In this document: positions 34,132 to 44,216 of the stretch, piece after piece
Layout of the letters: every line of letters begins with the position of its first letter
Position numbering within the stretch: the first letter of the stretch is position 1
DNA from: Acinetobacter sp. WC-141
GTDB taxonomy: Bacteria > Pseudomonadota > Gammaproteobacteria > Pseudomonadales > Moraxellaceae
NCBI RefSeq assembly: GCF_000313935.1
Contig: NZ_AMSS01000054.1
Span: forward strand, 44,192 to 108,191
Direction: 5' to 3'
DNA length: 64,000 nucleotides
Notes under the pieces: model-generated
Database searches by the model: none
Told to the model about the DNA's origin: nothing
Seen by the model: the letters and a program-made list of their open reading frames with translations, nothing else
Position numbers and translations under genes: made by a program

Positions 34132-34983
34132 CTAAACTGTATGTCCCATGCGCTCGCCCATTACAACAACAGACTCAGCTTTAAAACGTTGTTCCCACTC
34201 GATCTTATCTTTTTCAAATAAAATAACGGCAGTAGAACCTAAATAAAAACGTCCAAGCTCGGCACCTTTCTCTAGCTTCAACTGATGATGCTGTAATTCG
34301 ATACGACCTGAAGGTTTTACCTTGCCTGTCGCCACAGTTTCGATACCTGCAACAATCATTGCACCCACTAGAACAACAGCCATACGGCCAAGTTCAGTAT
34401 CAAATAAACACACCATACGTTCATTACGGGCAAATAGTCCCGGTACATTTTCAGCCGTCACCTGATTTACCGAAAATAACTCACCTGGTACATACAAAGT
34501 TTCAGTTAATGTGCCTGCAAACGGCATATGAACACGATGGTAATCGCGCGGTGACAAATAAACCGTTGCAAACTCGCCTTCTTGAAACGGCTGAGCAAGT
34601 TGTGGGTCGCCAATTAATTTTTCTACAGAAAAACTTTGGCCTTTTGCCTGAAATACTTCACCCGCAGTAATTTTACCAATCTGAGAAATGGCGCCATCAG
34701 CAGGTGACACGATGCTATCTGCCTTTTCGTCAACCAGACGTACACCATCTTTTAAAGCACGAGTAAAAAATTCATTAAAAGACTTATATTTTAATGCATT
34801 GCCTTGCTCAGCAATTGATAAATCAATCCCATATTTGGTTTTAAATGCATGAATAACAGCAGTTTTCACAACTGGATTTTCACTCGCTGCAACTTTACCT
34901 ACCACTCGGCTCAATTGGTGCTGCGGAACGAGATTTTGCACTTTAATAAATAATTCTTTTTTTAATCGAGATGTGAAACTCAC
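34132..34983 (-). CDS. psd: Phosphatidylserine decarboxylase proenzyme
   Basis: A 283-residue inner-membrane enzyme making phosphatidylethanolamine. The proenzyme cleaves itself in the LGST motif ([15 protein letters not shown]), forming the pyruvoyl group on the Ser. Other motifs are [26 protein letters not shown], and [16 protein letters not shown] with the catalytic His. It starts at a GTG (34983), overlapping the upstream sulfurtransferase stop as GTGA. Length is typical. Confidence 0.94.
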   Translation of the reverse strand: MSFTSRLKKELFIKVQNLVPQHQLSRVVGKVAASENPVVKTAVIHAFKTKYGIDLSIAEQGNALKYKSFNEFFTRALKDGVRLVDEKADSIVSPADGAISQIGKITAGEVFQAKGQSFSVEKLIGDPQLAQPFQEGEFATVYLSPRDYHRVHMPFAGTLTETLYVPGELFSVNQVTAENVPGLFARNERMVCLFDTELGRMAVVLVGAMIVAGIETVATGKVKPSGRIELQHHQLKLEKGAELGRFYLGSTAVILFEKDKIEWEQRFKAESVVVMGERMGHTV

Positions 34984-35834
34984 GACGGTGATTCTCCAGT
35001 AATAATAGGACTATCGAGGCGATTGCCCCATTCACTCCACGCACCATCATAGGCTTTTGCTTCCCAGCCCAAGAGTCTAGCCAAGATATAGGCCAAACCG
35101 GAACGGTGATGTGACTGGCAGTATACGACCACAGGTTGTTTTAAATCGAACCCAAGTTGTTCAAGACGCTGCCGCGTGCGTTCAAGCGGATGCAATTTTA
35201 GATGATTTTCACGATTAAGTGCAGTACTCCATTCAAAATGGAGTGCATTTGGAATGTGACCGCCGCGTCGCGCTGCTAAACGGACACCGCTATATTCATC
35301 ACTTGTCCGGCAATCCCACAATTGAATACTTTCTTGTTCGACTTGTTTTCGTAGTTCTTCATAGTTCACTCGGAACTGAGCAGCATGCGATAAATCAATT
35401 TGAATTAAATTATCAACCCGAGGAATTTCTTCAATTTCGGCAATCGTTGGCAAGCCTGCTCCTAGCCATGCATGAATACCACCATTAATTAAACTGGTGC
35501 GGGTAAATCCTAAGCAATGTAAATTCCAGATTAAACGCCCCGCCCACGCTCCGCCTTCATCGTCATAGACCACAACATGATGATTAGGTGAAATATTCAA
35601 TTTTTCAATAAGTGCTTGTAAACCTGCTTCATCTGGTAAAACGCCCGTAGCTTCTTCGTGTTGAGCCACTAACCATTTAGGTTGTAAGTGAATGGCGTGT
35701 GGAATATGGAGTTGTTCATAAACAGACGCACGGCTCAAATCTATAATGCGAATATATTCATTGCCTAAATAAGGCACTAACTCTTCTGCTTCTATTAATA
35801 AATCGAGTTTAAAATCAGGGAGGGTCATCGTCAT
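34980..35834 (-). CDS. Sulfurtransferase with two rhodanese domains
   Basis: A 284-residue thiosulfate/mercaptopyruvate-type sulfurtransferase. The first rhodanese domain (about 10-130) has a non-catalytic pattern, [19 protein letters not shown]. The second (about 150-280) has [21 protein letters not shown] with the catalytic Cys in CQSHHRSG, and the linker [12 protein letters not shown]. No signal peptide. It overlaps psd by four bases and is followed in the operon by it. The start is MTMTLPDF; the second Met is an alternative. Confidence 0.83.
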   Translation of the reverse strand: MTMTLPDFKLDLLIEAEELVPYLGNEYIRIIDLSRASVYEQLHIPHAIHLQPKWLVAQHEEATGVLPDEAGLQALIEKLNISPNHHVVVYDDEGGAWAGRLIWNLHCLGFTRTSLINGGIHAWLGAGLPTIAEIEEIPRVDNLIQIDLSHAAQFRVNYEELRKQVEQESIQLWDCRTSDEYSGVRLAARRGGHIPNALHFEWSTALNRENHLKLHPLERTRQRLEQLGFDLKQPVVVYCQSHHRSGLAYILARLLGWEAKAYDGAWSEWGNRLDSPIITGESPS

Positions 35835-35967
35835 GGTTTCTTTTTATACCAGCTTAATTTCATATTAGCATAAGCATATATCTAACAAACTCTGATTTTC
35901 TGCAACTCTTTAGCAGAAAATCAGATATCAGCATTCTTACCTTTAAAAATAGCGGGACTACTTTTAC

Positions 35968-37182
35968 TTAAACCACTTCTTCAAGTTCTTCGATTTCAAA
36001 AACCTGACGTAAATAGGCTAAGAACGTATCATTATCAGTCATGGTTTTACCCGGACTATCAGAGATTTTGGCAACTGACTGACCATTACACTCCACCAAT
36101 TTCAACACAATATTGAGCGGCTTTTGTCCCATGTCATTGGTCAAATTGGTTCCAATACCAAAACTCACCTGAAAACGATCTTTGAAGTATTGGTGTAATT
36201 CCCATGCTTTTGGCAAATTAAGCCCATCGCTAAAGGTCAGCATCTTGGTTTTAGTATCAATTTTTAATTTTCGGTAGTGCGCGTATGCCTTATCACCCCA
36301 TTCATAGGGGTCACCACTGTCATGACGCAAGCCATCAAATAATTTTGCGAAATACAGATCAAAATCTCTTAGAAAAGCATCCATACCCACTACATCGGTT
36401 AGGGCAATTCCTAAATCGCCACGGTACTCTTGTACCCATGTTTCTAAAGCAGCTTTCTGGAAATCACGCAGTCTTACATCAAGCGCCTGAAACGCCTGTA
36501 AAAACTCATGGGCCATGGTTCCAATTGGTGTGATGTTTAACTCTTTAGCAAGCAATACATTACTTGTACCACGAAACACATTTGGAACAGTTTTATGAAA
36601 GGCAGCAACCACATGTTTTTGCCATTCAAAGCTATAACGGCGACGTGTACCAAAGTCAGAGACTAAAAATGGCGGGTCATTCGGTTTTTGAGTTTTTTCA
36701 TATTGCTGAATCAATTCAAGCTTGGCTTGTAAACGGCGCTCACCCTCAGCCCATACTTCATCAGTTTTAATACGGCTAAAATAAAGTTCATTTACAATCG
36801 CCAATACAAAAATTTCAAACATCATGGCTTGAACCATTGGACCTTCAATATGAATATCCAAACGACCTTCGGCATCGATGCTCGCCCGAATAAAGCGTCG
36901 CTTTAGTTGAAAGAGTTCCAAATAATCAACAAAGTCACTTTTTATAAAGCGTAATTTACGCAAATATTGTAGTTCGTCTTCTTTATATTTGAGATTGCAT
37001 AAATGGTCGAGTTGCTCATTTAAGTCATCCAAAATATCTACTAGTGGATAGACAGTATCTTCTAAATTTCTACAGCGGAAATGATAGACACTATGGGTTT
37101 GCGGGAATTTATGCAAAACCACTTGTAACATCGTAAATTTGTACAAGTCTGTATCTAGTAAAGAATGGATAATTGGAGACAT
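35968..37182 (-). CDS. pncB: Nicotinate phosphoribosyltransferase
   Basis: A 404-residue NAD-salvage enzyme converting nicotinate and PRPP to nicotinate mononucleotide. It begins [19 protein letters not shown], and contains [12 protein letters not shown], the [23 protein letters not shown] stretch (parts [11 protein letters not shown] and PIGTMAHE), and [13 protein letters not shown] and [11 protein letters not shown] near the C-terminus. The ATG at 37182 gives the usual length; an in-frame TTG sits two codons upstream at 37188. No strong ribosome site is seen. Confidence 0.94.
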   Translation of the reverse strand: MSPIIHSLLDTDLYKFTMLQVVLHKFPQTHSVYHFRCRNLEDTVYPLVDILDDLNEQLDHLCNLKYKEDELQYLRKLRFIKSDFVDYLELFQLKRRFIRASIDAEGRLDIHIEGPMVQAMMFEIFVLAIVNELYFSRIKTDEVWAEGERRLQAKLELIQQYEKTQKPNDPPFLVSDFGTRRRYSFEWQKHVVAAFHKTVPNVFRGTSNVLLAKELNITPIGTMAHEFLQAFQALDVRLRDFQKAALETWVQEYRGDLGIALTDVVGMDAFLRDFDLYFAKLFDGLRHDSGDPYEWGDKAYAHYRKLKIDTKTKMLTFSDGLNLPKAWELHQYFKDRFQVSFGIGTNLTNDMGQKPLNIVLKLVECNGQSVAKISDSPGKTMTDNDTFLAYLRQVFEIEELEEVV

Positions 37183-37350
37183 AGTCAATGATTATTCGCT
37201 TGCTTCTTAGCATTAAAGCATATTTTTAGAAACGAATTGCGAGCTTTTAGACCATTGTTGCAATTCCATGAAATTTCCTTTTAAAAATCATTTAATTTAA
37301 ATTCTGCTAAACTAAACCAATTCAATTAATTGCAGAAATTTGCTTTAACT

Positions 37351-37794
37351 ATGCGCGCTTTAATACAACGAGTTCTTGAAGCCAAAGTGGTGGTTGACGG
37401 TGAGACGACTGGTGAAATCCAACACGGACTACTGGTTTTTTTAGGCATCGGTCGAGATGACACTTTAGCAATTGGCCAGAAGCTTATTGATAAGATTTTG
37501 AAATATCGTATTTTTGATGACGAACAAGGCAAAATGGGCTGGAATGTCTCTCAAGCAAATGGAGGAATCCTGCTTGTTTCACAATTTACCCTGATGGCTC
37601 AAACGCAAAAAGGTTTACGTCCAGATTTTGGTCCAGCCATGCCACCAGCAGATGCCAAAGCGCTGTATGAACAGTTGGTTGAATATACACATTCACAATT
37701 TGAAAAAGTTCAAACTGGTATTTTTGCAGCCGATATGAAGGTTCATCTCATTAATGATGGTCCGGTGACGTTCAATCTAGAAGTCGAAGCATAG
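37351..37794 (+). CDS. dtd: D-aminoacyl-tRNA deacylase
   Basis: A 147-residue enzyme hydrolysing D-amino acids mis-attached to tRNA. It begins MRALIQRVLEAKVVVDGE and has the two signature motifs: SQFTLMAQT (catalytic Ser-Gln region) and the NDGPVTFNLEV C-terminal motif, with GLRPDFGPAMPP between. The ATG at 37351 gives the standard length; the frame continues upstream to 37330 without family residues. It is transcribed divergently from pncB and ends in a strong terminator. Confidence 0.94.
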   Translation: MRALIQRVLEAKVVVDGETTGEIQHGLLVFLGIGRDDTLAIGQKLIDKILKYRIFDDEQGKMGWNVSQANGGILLVSQFTLMAQTQKGLRPDFGPAMPPADAKALYEQLVEYTHSQFEKVQTGIFAADMKVHLINDGPVTFNLEVEA

Positions 37795-37798
37795 ATAT

Positions 37799-37828
37799 AA
37801 AAAAACTCCCGAACGGGAGTTTTTTTAT
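37799..37828. terminator. Bidirectional terminator after dtd
   Basis: AAAAACTCCC, loop GAAC, GGGAGTTTTTTT between the convergent dtd and SCP2 genes. Confidence 0.85.
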
Positions 37829-37837
37829 ATCGGGCGA

Positions 37838-38323
37838 TTAACGACCAGTTTTCTCTTTAATAAAAGCACGTGCCTGACGTACTTTATCTTTAACTGGTTT
37901 TGGCAACTTAGGTGGAATAAGTCTAGCTACTTGGTTAAACCAAACGAGTAGGCTGAAGTCACCTTCCATTTTAATACTGCCGTTTTGCATACCCGTCATA
38001 AATGCTGTTGGGTCACCTTTAATTAAAGTTTTTACACCCTGTTCGCTATCTGCAAACTGCAAGATAAAATCAGCTTTTTCAGGTGCGCCTGCAACCGTGT
38101 CAATATGGCCATTATTAATAATGATCTGACGTGCAACACCTAAATCCGTACCGATCTGAATACGGAATGCGCGGTCATGAATCAGTTCAATAAACTTAGG
38201 GCTAGTACGCGCCAACTGCTTCATACGCAGCACTAAACCTGCTACCAATAAATCTAACGGGTCTGTACTGACATCAACGAGAGGTAATTTGATTACAGGT
38301 ATAGAAGAAAGTTTCATGAACAT
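37838..38323 (-). CDS. SCP2 sterol-binding-domain protein
   Basis: A 161-residue soluble protein. The middle and C-terminal part have the SCP2 lipid-binding fold: FRIQIGTDLGVARQIIINNG, KADFILQFADSEQGVKTLIKGDPTAFMTGMQNGSIKMEGDF (parts KADFILQFADSE and KGDPTAFMTGMQNGSIKMEG). This arrangement resembles the accessory SCP2 proteins UbiT/UbiJ of ubiquinone synthesis, but that assignment is only suggestive. It ends in a basic IKEKTGR. ATGs at 38323 and 38317 are two codons apart and either could be used. Confidence 0.72.
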   Translation of the reverse strand: MFMKLSSIPVIKLPLVDVSTDPLDLLVAGLVLRMKQLARTSPKFIELIHDRAFRIQIGTDLGVARQIIINNGHIDTVAGAPEKADFILQFADSEQGVKTLIKGDPTAFMTGMQNGSIKMEGDFSLLVWFNQVARLIPPKLPKPVKDKVRQARAFIKEKTGR

Positions 38324-38518
38324 TCACGCCTATTGTATTTTTATGAAAACTTTAGAGCAAAACTCAGCAAGAACATACCATTGCGTGAGTTTTGTGCATC
38401 AACTGATAATTTTTAGCTGGCAACGCAATCTAGATGAAACGTCAACCGACTTATGTATCGTAGCATAACTGGCTATTTTTTAATAAATGCTTTGTATAAT
38501 AAAAATCACGTTTCGTAA

Positions 38519-38548
38519 ATAAAAAAGGCATGCTGTGCATACCTTTTT
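38519..38548 (-). terminator. Terminator after the small membrane protein
   Basis: AAAAAGG-ATGC, loop TGT, GCAT-CCTTTTT with one mismatch in the stem, 20 bases past the stop at 38569. Confidence 0.65.
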
Positions 38549-38568
38549 ACTGTTGGATAACAATTTAA

Positions 38569-38904
38569 TTATCGGCTAGAACATTGCTGCTGATCATCTT
38601 CATATACTGGCGTGTGTTCTATATATTGGCGATTTGCCAAAGCCTTTTGTGCCTGTTTATCCTCACGTAACAAAATAAATGTAACCATTACCATCGCTAG
38701 ACTTAGTGCAGTTAAATAACTATATGTGACTGGCATTTCAAAAGTGACTTGAACTCCAAAACGGACCACTTCCAATAGCCCCCAAAAGAACATCCCTGCA
38801 AGCATAAAACCAAGCCAACGACGGTAAGGAGAAAAGAAAACAGCAACAAGCGCGACAGCAATCAAGCTGAATCCGGCGATAGCGGCAAAATTCGCTGTTA
38901 CCAT
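38569..38904 (-). CDS. Small inner-membrane protein of unknown function
   Basis: A 111-residue protein with three predicted membrane helices: AAIAGFSLIAVALVAVFF, WLGFMLAGMFFWGLLEVVRF and YSYLTALSLAMVMVTFILL. A hydrophilic tail of about 30 residues, ending PVYEDDQQQCSSR, follows. The start is fixed by a strong GGAGG-type site before the ATG at 38904. No family was recognised. Its promoter must lie in the 370-base region up to serB. Confidence 0.6.
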   Translation of the reverse strand: MVTANFAAIAGFSLIAVALVAVFFSPYRRWLGFMLAGMFFWGLLEVVRFGVQVTFEMPVTYSYLTALSLAMVMVTFILLREDKQAQKALANRQYIEHTPVYEDDQQQCSSR

Positions 38905-39313
38905 AGAAACCTCCGTCTTAATGAAAACGTCTAAAAACATTCGGTCTTAAAAACCCGACCTCATTCCAAAAACAACTTTAATTCATAATTTGTGTTGAAG
39001 CTTAGGATGCATTATGGATGTTTTTTTTTAGAAAAAAAGACCCGTTTTTTCTTAATGCGACATACTTTGTCGCAACATTCTTTTGTCATTACATTTTTGT
39101 AAAATTCAAAAAGTTCGATTCCCTATATGGCATCAATTCTGGCGTGTCATTACAAAAAAATATGCTGTTTTTAAGGAGCTAAATAAGTTTTTTTCAGATT
39201 TTTTTATTGCCTTTTTTCTGTGCACGATTTGAGCATAACATGCTTGATTTTATAACTATTCTGCATAAAAAAAGCGCTACTCTGAAGTAGCGCTTAAAGC
39301 TTAACCTTATAGG
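38905..39313. other. Intergenic region with palindromes, no clear gene
   Basis: About 370 bases in front of the small membrane gene. Two exact palindromes stand out: GCGACA-TACTT-TGTCGC at 39057-39073 and AGCAT-AAC-ATGCT at 39232-39244. Both could be operators or part of a small RNA. No ORF of convincing quality. Confidence 0.4.
39267..39298 (-). terminator. Terminator after serB
   Basis: AAAAAAGCGCTAC, loop TCTGAA, GTAGCGCTT. It sits 16 bases past the serB stop. Confidence 0.8.
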
Positions 39314-40537
39314 TTAAGCACGGTTTAAATCTTTGTCATGCATGCCGAGTAAATACAGCACTCCATCCAAGCCAACACTTGAAATAGCCTGATTTGCATT
39401 TTGACGAACTAAAGGTTTAGCACGATAAGCAACCCCAAGCCCTGCAATCGCAAGCATGGGTAAATCATTTGCACCATCGCCTACTGCCATGGCTTGTTCT
39501 AAAGAAATATCCATTTTATTCGCAAGCTCGCGTAATAGCTCAGCTTTACGGGCGCCATCAACAATTGCGCCTTTCACTTCACCTGTTACGAAACCGTCTT
39601 GCACATCTAAAATATTGGCATGAACTTCATCAATACCAAGTTTACCTTGTAGATATTCAGCAAAATACTGGAATCCGCCAGATAAAATTGCCGTTTTATA
39701 ACCTAGTGCTTTCAAGGTCGAGATAAGACGCTCTGCACCTTCAGTAATAGTTAAACGTTCAGCAATTTTAGGCAAAACAGCTGCATCAAGCCCTTTTAAT
39801 AATGCAACACGGGCACGGAAGCTTTGTTGGAAGTCCAATTCACCTTGCATCGCTCTTTCAGTAATTTCAGCAACTTGCTCGCCTACCCCTGCTTCAATCG
39901 CCAACTCATCAATCACTTCTTGTTCAATGAGTGTTGAGTCCATATCGAAACAAACTAAACGGCGATTACGTCGATACGCATTGTCTTCTTGAACAGCAAC
40001 ATCAATGTTTAATTCACTTGAAAGAAGTAAACAGGCAGCACGCATAGCTTGTGCATCTAAAGTCGGACCACTGCTTAAACCAAACTGTACACATGCACGA
40101 CGTGGGAATGCGCTATTCTTTTCAAAGTCGACACGGCCTGATAACCGGGTAACAGTTTCAATGTTAAAGCCTTGGGTAGACACAATTTGTGTAACTGCTT
40201 GTAAATGTGCAGCAGTGAGTTCAGGTGCTAAAGCCGTGACGATATAACGAGTACGGCCCCCTTCACTTACCCATTGATCGTATTCTGCGCCTGTGATTGG
40301 TTTAAAGCGCACTGTTAAGCCAATATCATGTGCTAAAATCAGAATTTCTTTCATTGCCAATGCGGTTGCAGTTTCATTTTCAGAAGCGACCACAATGCCC
40401 AATGTTAGTTGATTATGAATAACAGCCTGACCTACATCCAGTATTTGCAATGAATGTACGGATAGCACTTGCATTAATCGGGTAAACTGGTTTGGTTGGT
40501 CTGGTCCTAAAAAGGATATAAGAATGATTTCTCGCAT
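39314..40537 (-). CDS. serB: Phosphoserine phosphatase
   Basis: A 407-residue enzyme for the last step of serine synthesis. An N-terminal regulatory region with ACT-like repeats (REIILISFLGPDQPNQFTRLM, LAPELTAAHLQAV) fills about residues 1-180. The HAD catalytic part starts with VCFDMDSTLIEQE (nucleophile and acid Asp), then LSGGFQYFAEYL, and MAVGDGANDLPML with the metal Asp residues. The two-ACT-domain form is longer than E. coli SerB. It is divergent from the AhpA-like membrane protein, the same neighbour as in E. coli. Confidence 0.93.
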   Translation of the reverse strand: MREIILISFLGPDQPNQFTRLMQVLSVHSLQILDVGQAVIHNQLTLGIVVASENETATALAMKEILILAHDIGLTVRFKPITGAEYDQWVSEGGRTRYIVTALAPELTAAHLQAVTQIVSTQGFNIETVTRLSGRVDFEKNSAFPRRACVQFGLSSGPTLDAQAMRAACLLLSSELNIDVAVQEDNAYRRNRRLVCFDMDSTLIEQEVIDELAIEAGVGEQVAEITERAMQGELDFQQSFRARVALLKGLDAAVLPKIAERLTITEGAERLISTLKALGYKTAILSGGFQYFAEYLQGKLGIDEVHANILDVQDGFVTGEVKGAIVDGARKAELLRELANKMDISLEQAMAVGDGANDLPMLAIAGLGVAYRAKPLVRQNANQAISSVGLDGVLYLLGMHDKDLNRA

Positions 40538-40614
40538 GAATTGACTCTAGTCTGAGTGACAACTATTGTAAGAATCATAATCGAATTTCAATATAATTGC
40601 CTTGGAAGTTTAAC

Positions 40615-41904
40615 TTGATTGCGCCTAGACAAGGGCTATTTGCTAGCCTACTGATCGTTAGTTTTGCATTGCATACCTTTTTATTGGTGATTGCAACGAC
40701 ACACCAGCTCAATGAAAACCGTGCGAGTCAAGGTCAGCTCATGACCAGTCAGCTCGTTGCAGACAGCTTATCCGAGCTAGAACCGGCAAATACGGTATCT
40801 TTAGCTCTGATTGCCAATCGCTATGCGACCAATCCAAGCGTTGCGTCTATTCGCATTCTTGATGCCAATAAACAAGTGTTGGCAACGAGTGGAATTTCAA
40901 AAACTCGCCAAGGTGAGATTTTTGCTCGCGATGCGCTGCAAAATGAAAAGAAAGTGGGCTCTATCGAGATTACGCTGATTCAGCCAAGTATTGGGGAAAT
41001 TCTTCGCACTCAATGGCTGGCAATCTTAGCTTCTTTGTTTTTGCATGTTTTATTATGGCTTGCTTATCGCGCGATTGCTCGTCCAACCCGTAGCGAATAC
41101 TTGGCACGCATTAACGAAGAAAACCGCTTAAAACATGAAATTCAGCAGTTAACTCAGGCATTGGCTCTAGAAAAACAAAATACAGTAACGTTGGTTGCTC
41201 AAGCTCAACAACAAGCCAAAGGTAAACCAGCGGCTCGTCCACAGCCAGAGAAAACCGCAGATTCAGCTGACCAACATACTTTGGCGCTCAATATCCAGTT
41301 TTATGACCCTAAACAGTTATTAAGCAGTGTTAACCAATCAGTATCTGTTCCGTACTTTAAACTCTGTCAGCTCTTTTTAAACAAGAGCATTGAGTTATGC
41401 GTTAAGCATTACCAATTGAAGCTAACAGATATTGAAGTGGTAAATGAGTTTAATGCCGATGGTGCGACACTTGCGATTTCAACTTCGCATAGTCACGCTG
41501 TAGAGTGTCTGCTTATGATTGGAACTGTATTCCAACTGCTCTCTGATGTTTTATATAAACGTTATCGCGAAGATAAACGCTTTGCTTTGCAAACTCGTAG
41601 CGCAACTTGTAATGCTGTAGAAGCCATGCAAATTGATGCCAAAGAAGCTGCTCAACGTTTAGCACAGCATCTTCATGCGAAAGAATCTGCTTTATATCTT
41701 GAGAATGATCAACTCAAGGCAATTCAAGACAGCTATCAACTTGTTGCAATGCCAAACCCAAGTAATGTCATGACTCGTCATGCCTTTATGATTAATGGCA
41801 TGAATGCAGAGTGCGCTGAACTTGCTCAAAATATCCGAACTGAAATTTTGATGGGAAAAAAATCAATCCCACAAAATGATAGTCCAAGTAGTGCAGCTTC
41901 GTAA
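40615..41904 (+). CDS. AhpA/YtjB-like membrane protein beside serB
   Basis: A 429-residue inner-membrane protein. Two membrane helices (LFASLLIVSFALHTFLLVIAT and WLAILASLFLHVLLWLAYRAI) flank a periplasmic domain of about 110 residues (ALIANRYATNPSVASIRILD, GSIEITLIQPSIGEI), with a coiled-coil-like stretch and cytosolic domain after. E. coli has YtjB (AhpA/Smp) of this layout divergently next to serB, so it is a probable counterpart. No function is established. Start is uncertain: TTG at 40615 with GGAAG at good spacing is preferred over TTG at 40597. Confidence 0.65.
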   Translation: MIAPRQGLFASLLIVSFALHTFLLVIATTHQLNENRASQGQLMTSQLVADSLSELEPANTVSLALIANRYATNPSVASIRILDANKQVLATSGISKTRQGEIFARDALQNEKKVGSIEITLIQPSIGEILRTQWLAILASLFLHVLLWLAYRAIARPTRSEYLARINEENRLKHEIQQLTQALALEKQNTVTLVAQAQQQAKGKPAARPQPEKTADSADQHTLALNIQFYDPKQLLSSVNQSVSVPYFKLCQLFLNKSIELCVKHYQLKLTDIEVVNEFNADGATLAISTSHSHAVECLLMIGTVFQLLSDVLYKRYREDKRFALQTRSATCNAVEAMQIDAKEAAQRLAQHLHAKESALYLENDQLKAIQDSYQLVAMPNPSNVMTRHAFMINGMNAECAELAQNIRTEILMGKKSIPQNDSPSSAAS

Positions 41905-41924
41905 AAAGTAAGTGCACACAACAG

Positions 41925-41954
41925 AACCTAGCCTTTTGGCTAGGTTTTTTTATT
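41925..41954 (+). terminator. Terminator after the AhpA-like gene
   Basis: AACCTAGCC, loop TTTT, GGCTAGGTTTTTTT. Confidence 0.85.
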
Positions 41955-42143
41955 TAAATTCATGGCTTTTATTTTAAATAACTCCATTTTCTTATGATTT
42001 ATTTGTATAAATAAAGCTGGATCTATTCTTAAGTGTCACAAATTTGGATAAATCAGAATCATAGGCAAAATTCTCTAAACAGCGTAAACTATGCAAAATT
42101 TATTAAATAGAAATTGTCTAACGACAAAAAAAGGTGAAAGCGA

Positions 42144-43265
42144 ATGCCGCTGAGTCGTGTTGAAGATCTTGTCGCCGATATTCGTGCAGGCAAAATGGTT
42201 ATCTTGATGGATGACGAAGATCGCGAAAATGAAGGTGATCTTGTCATTGCAGCAACGCATGTTCGTCCTGAAGACATTAACTTCATGATTACCCATGCAC
42301 GTGGTCTGGTTTGCCTAACGTTAAGCCGTGAGCGCTGTAAACAGTTAAACCTTCCGTTGATGGTTGACCAAAACGGTGCTCAGCACAGTACAAACTTTAC
42401 CTTATCAATCGAAGCCGCTGAAGGTATTACGACTGGTATTTCAGCAGCAGAGCGTGCACATACAATTCAAGCTGCTGTCGCAGCGCATGCAAAGCCAAGT
42501 GACATTGTACAACCGGGCCATATTTTCCCGTTAATGGCACAGCCAGGCGGTGTTCTACATCGTGCGGGTCATACCGAAGCGGGCTGTGATTTAACACGCT
42601 TAGCAGGTCTTGAACCCGCTTCTGTCATTTGTGAAATCATCAATGAAGATGGCACAATGGCACGCCGTGCAGATTTAGAAATTTTTGCCGAGAAGCATGG
42701 CTTAAAAATTGGTACAATTGCGGACTTGATTCACTACCGCATGACGAATGAGCAAACGGTTGAACGTCTGGATCAAAAAACCATTCAAACAGAATATGGT
42801 TCATTTGAACTTTATCGTTATCGTGAGATTGGTAACCCGGACATCCATTTGGCTTTAGTTAAAGGCGAGCCAAAAGAAGGTGTTACAACAGTACGTGTAC
42901 ATGGTTTCAGTCCAATTCGCGATTTGCTTAAGCTAAATAAAGCCGATGGTGAACCTGCGTGGAATCTAGACCGTGCACTACAGACAATTGCAGCGAGCGA
43001 TCGCGGTGTTTTAGTCTGGATCGGGCAAGATCATTTGCAAGACTTGGGGCCAGCGTTGGATGATTTAAATAAGCCAAAACCGGTGAAATCCAATGCAGCA
43101 CTTTCACATCAATATCAAACCATTGGTGTCGGTGCTCAAATTTTGCGTGACTTAGGTGTTGAAAAAATGAAGCTTCTTAGCTCACCATTACGTTTCAATG
43201 CTTTATCTGGCTTTAATTTAGAAGTAGTGGAATATGTCACTGCTGATCAAATCACAACGAAATAA
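42144..43265 (+). CDS. ribB: 3,4-dihydroxy-2-butanone 4-phosphate synthase with degenerate RibA-like C-domain
   Basis: A 373-residue protein. Residues about 1-205 are a full DHBP synthase: [20 protein letters not shown] (metal and substrate acids), [14 protein letters not shown], and [33 protein letters not shown] (parts [15 protein letters not shown] and [17 protein letters not shown]). The remaining 165 residues align in outline with GTP cyclohydrolase II, but they have no GDxxxSxRCDC zinc-cysteine motif and no cysteines at all there, so that half cannot be a working RibA. Similar hybrids, RibBX, are known in other Gammaproteobacteria. Leads ribH and nusB. Confidence 0.88.
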   Translation: MPLSRVEDLVADIRAGKMVILMDDEDRENEGDLVIAATHVRPEDINFMITHARGLVCLTLSRERCKQLNLPLMVDQNGAQHSTNFTLSIEAAEGITTGISAAERAHTIQAAVAAHAKPSDIVQPGHIFPLMAQPGGVLHRAGHTEAGCDLTRLAGLEPASVICEIINEDGTMARRADLEIFAEKHGLKIGTIADLIHYRMTNEQTVERLDQKTIQTEYGSFELYRYREIGNPDIHLALVKGEPKEGVTTVRVHGFSPIRDLLKLNKADGEPAWNLDRALQTIAASDRGVLVWIGQDHLQDLGPALDDLNKPKPVKSNAALSHQYQTIGVGAQILRDLGVEKMKLLSSPLRFNALSGFNLEVVEYVTADQITTK

Positions 43266-43276
43266 TCGAGGTTGCT

Positions 43277-43747
43277 ATGGCAATTCGCCGTATTGAAGGT
43301 TTATTACATCTCGCAAGCGAAGGTCGTTATGCGATTTTAGTGGGTCGTTTCAACAGTTTTGTTGTTGAACACTTATTGGATGGTGCAATCGACACATTAA
43401 AACGTCATGGTGTAAATGAAGATAACATTACTGTTATTCATGCTCCTGGCGCATGGGAACTCCCGATTGTTGCTAAAAAATTAGCTACATCAAACCAGTT
43501 TGATGCAATCATCGCACTTGGCGCAGTTATTCGTGGTAGCACACCGCACTTTGACTTCGTTGCTGGTGAATGTGCAAAAGGTTTAGGTGTAGTCGCGTTA
43601 GAAAGCAGCTTACCTGTCATCAATGGTGTATTAACTACTGATAGCATCGAGCAAGCCATCGAACGTTCAGGTACAAAGGCAGGAAATAAAGGTAGCGAAG
43701 CTGCTTTAACTGCAATTGAAATGGTTAATTTATTAAAGGCAATTTAA
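43277..43747 (+). CDS. ribH: 6,7-dimethyl-8-ribityllumazine synthase
   Basis: A 156-residue enzyme joining DHBP to ribitylaminopyrimidine. It has [20 protein letters not shown] at the N-terminus, [34 protein letters not shown] with the catalytic His, and [20 protein letters not shown]. These are the residues of the active-site pocket. It is 11 bases after ribB and three bases before nusB, so it is co-transcribed with both. The shared order ribB-ribH-nusB is widely conserved. Confidence 0.95.
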   Translation: MAIRRIEGLLHLASEGRYAILVGRFNSFVVEHLLDGAIDTLKRHGVNEDNITVIHAPGAWELPIVAKKLATSNQFDAIIALGAVIRGSTPHFDFVAGECAKGLGVVALESSLPVINGVLTTDSIEQAIERSGTKAGNKGSEAALTAIEMVNLLKAI

Positions 43748-43750
43748 AGC

Positions 43751-44200
43751 ATGTCTCAAACACTGCAAGCCGCTTATGCAGCAAAACGCAAAGCACGTCG
43801 TTTTGCTGTACAAGGTATTTATGAGTGGCAAATGAGTCACAATCCTGTACATGAAATCGAAGCACGTACTCGTGCTGAAAATGCGATGCACAAGGTAGAC
43901 TTAAATTACTATCACGAACTATTAACGCAAGTGATTGCACAGCGCGAAGATCTTGATGCATTACTCATTCCGGTACTTGACCGTGAAATTGATGCACTTG
44001 ATGGTGTAGAGCTCGCAACCTTACGTTTAGGTGCTTACGAGTTACGTGATCATTTAGAAGTACCTTATCGTGTAGTTCTTGATGAAGCCATTGAACTCGC
44101 CAAACACTTTGGTGGAGCTGATAGCCATAAATACATTAATGGCGTTTTAGATCGTTTAAGTTCAACACTACGTAGTGCTGAAAAACAACAAGCAAACTAA
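43751..44200 (+). CDS. nusB: Transcription antitermination factor NusB
   Basis: A 149-residue all-helical RNA-binding protein that with NusE binds boxA to keep rRNA transcription going. It begins [27 protein letters not shown] and ends [46 protein letters not shown] (parts [20 protein letters not shown] and [21 protein letters not shown]), which are the standard NusB signatures. It lies between ribH and thiL, as in many Proteobacteria. Confidence 0.95.
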   Translation: MSQTLQAAYAAKRKARRFAVQGIYEWQMSHNPVHEIEARTRAENAMHKVDLNYYHELLTQVIAQREDLDALLIPVLDREIDALDGVELATLRLGAYELRDHLEVPYRVVLDEAIELAKHFGGADSHKYINGVLDRLSSTLRSAEKQQAN

Positions 44201-44216
44201 TAGGTTTGAAGTTGAT

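Noticed and set aside
41905..42143. FMN riboswitch in front of ribB
   Set aside because: The region holds a terminator and AT-rich promoter sequence; none of the conserved RFN-element segments was seen.
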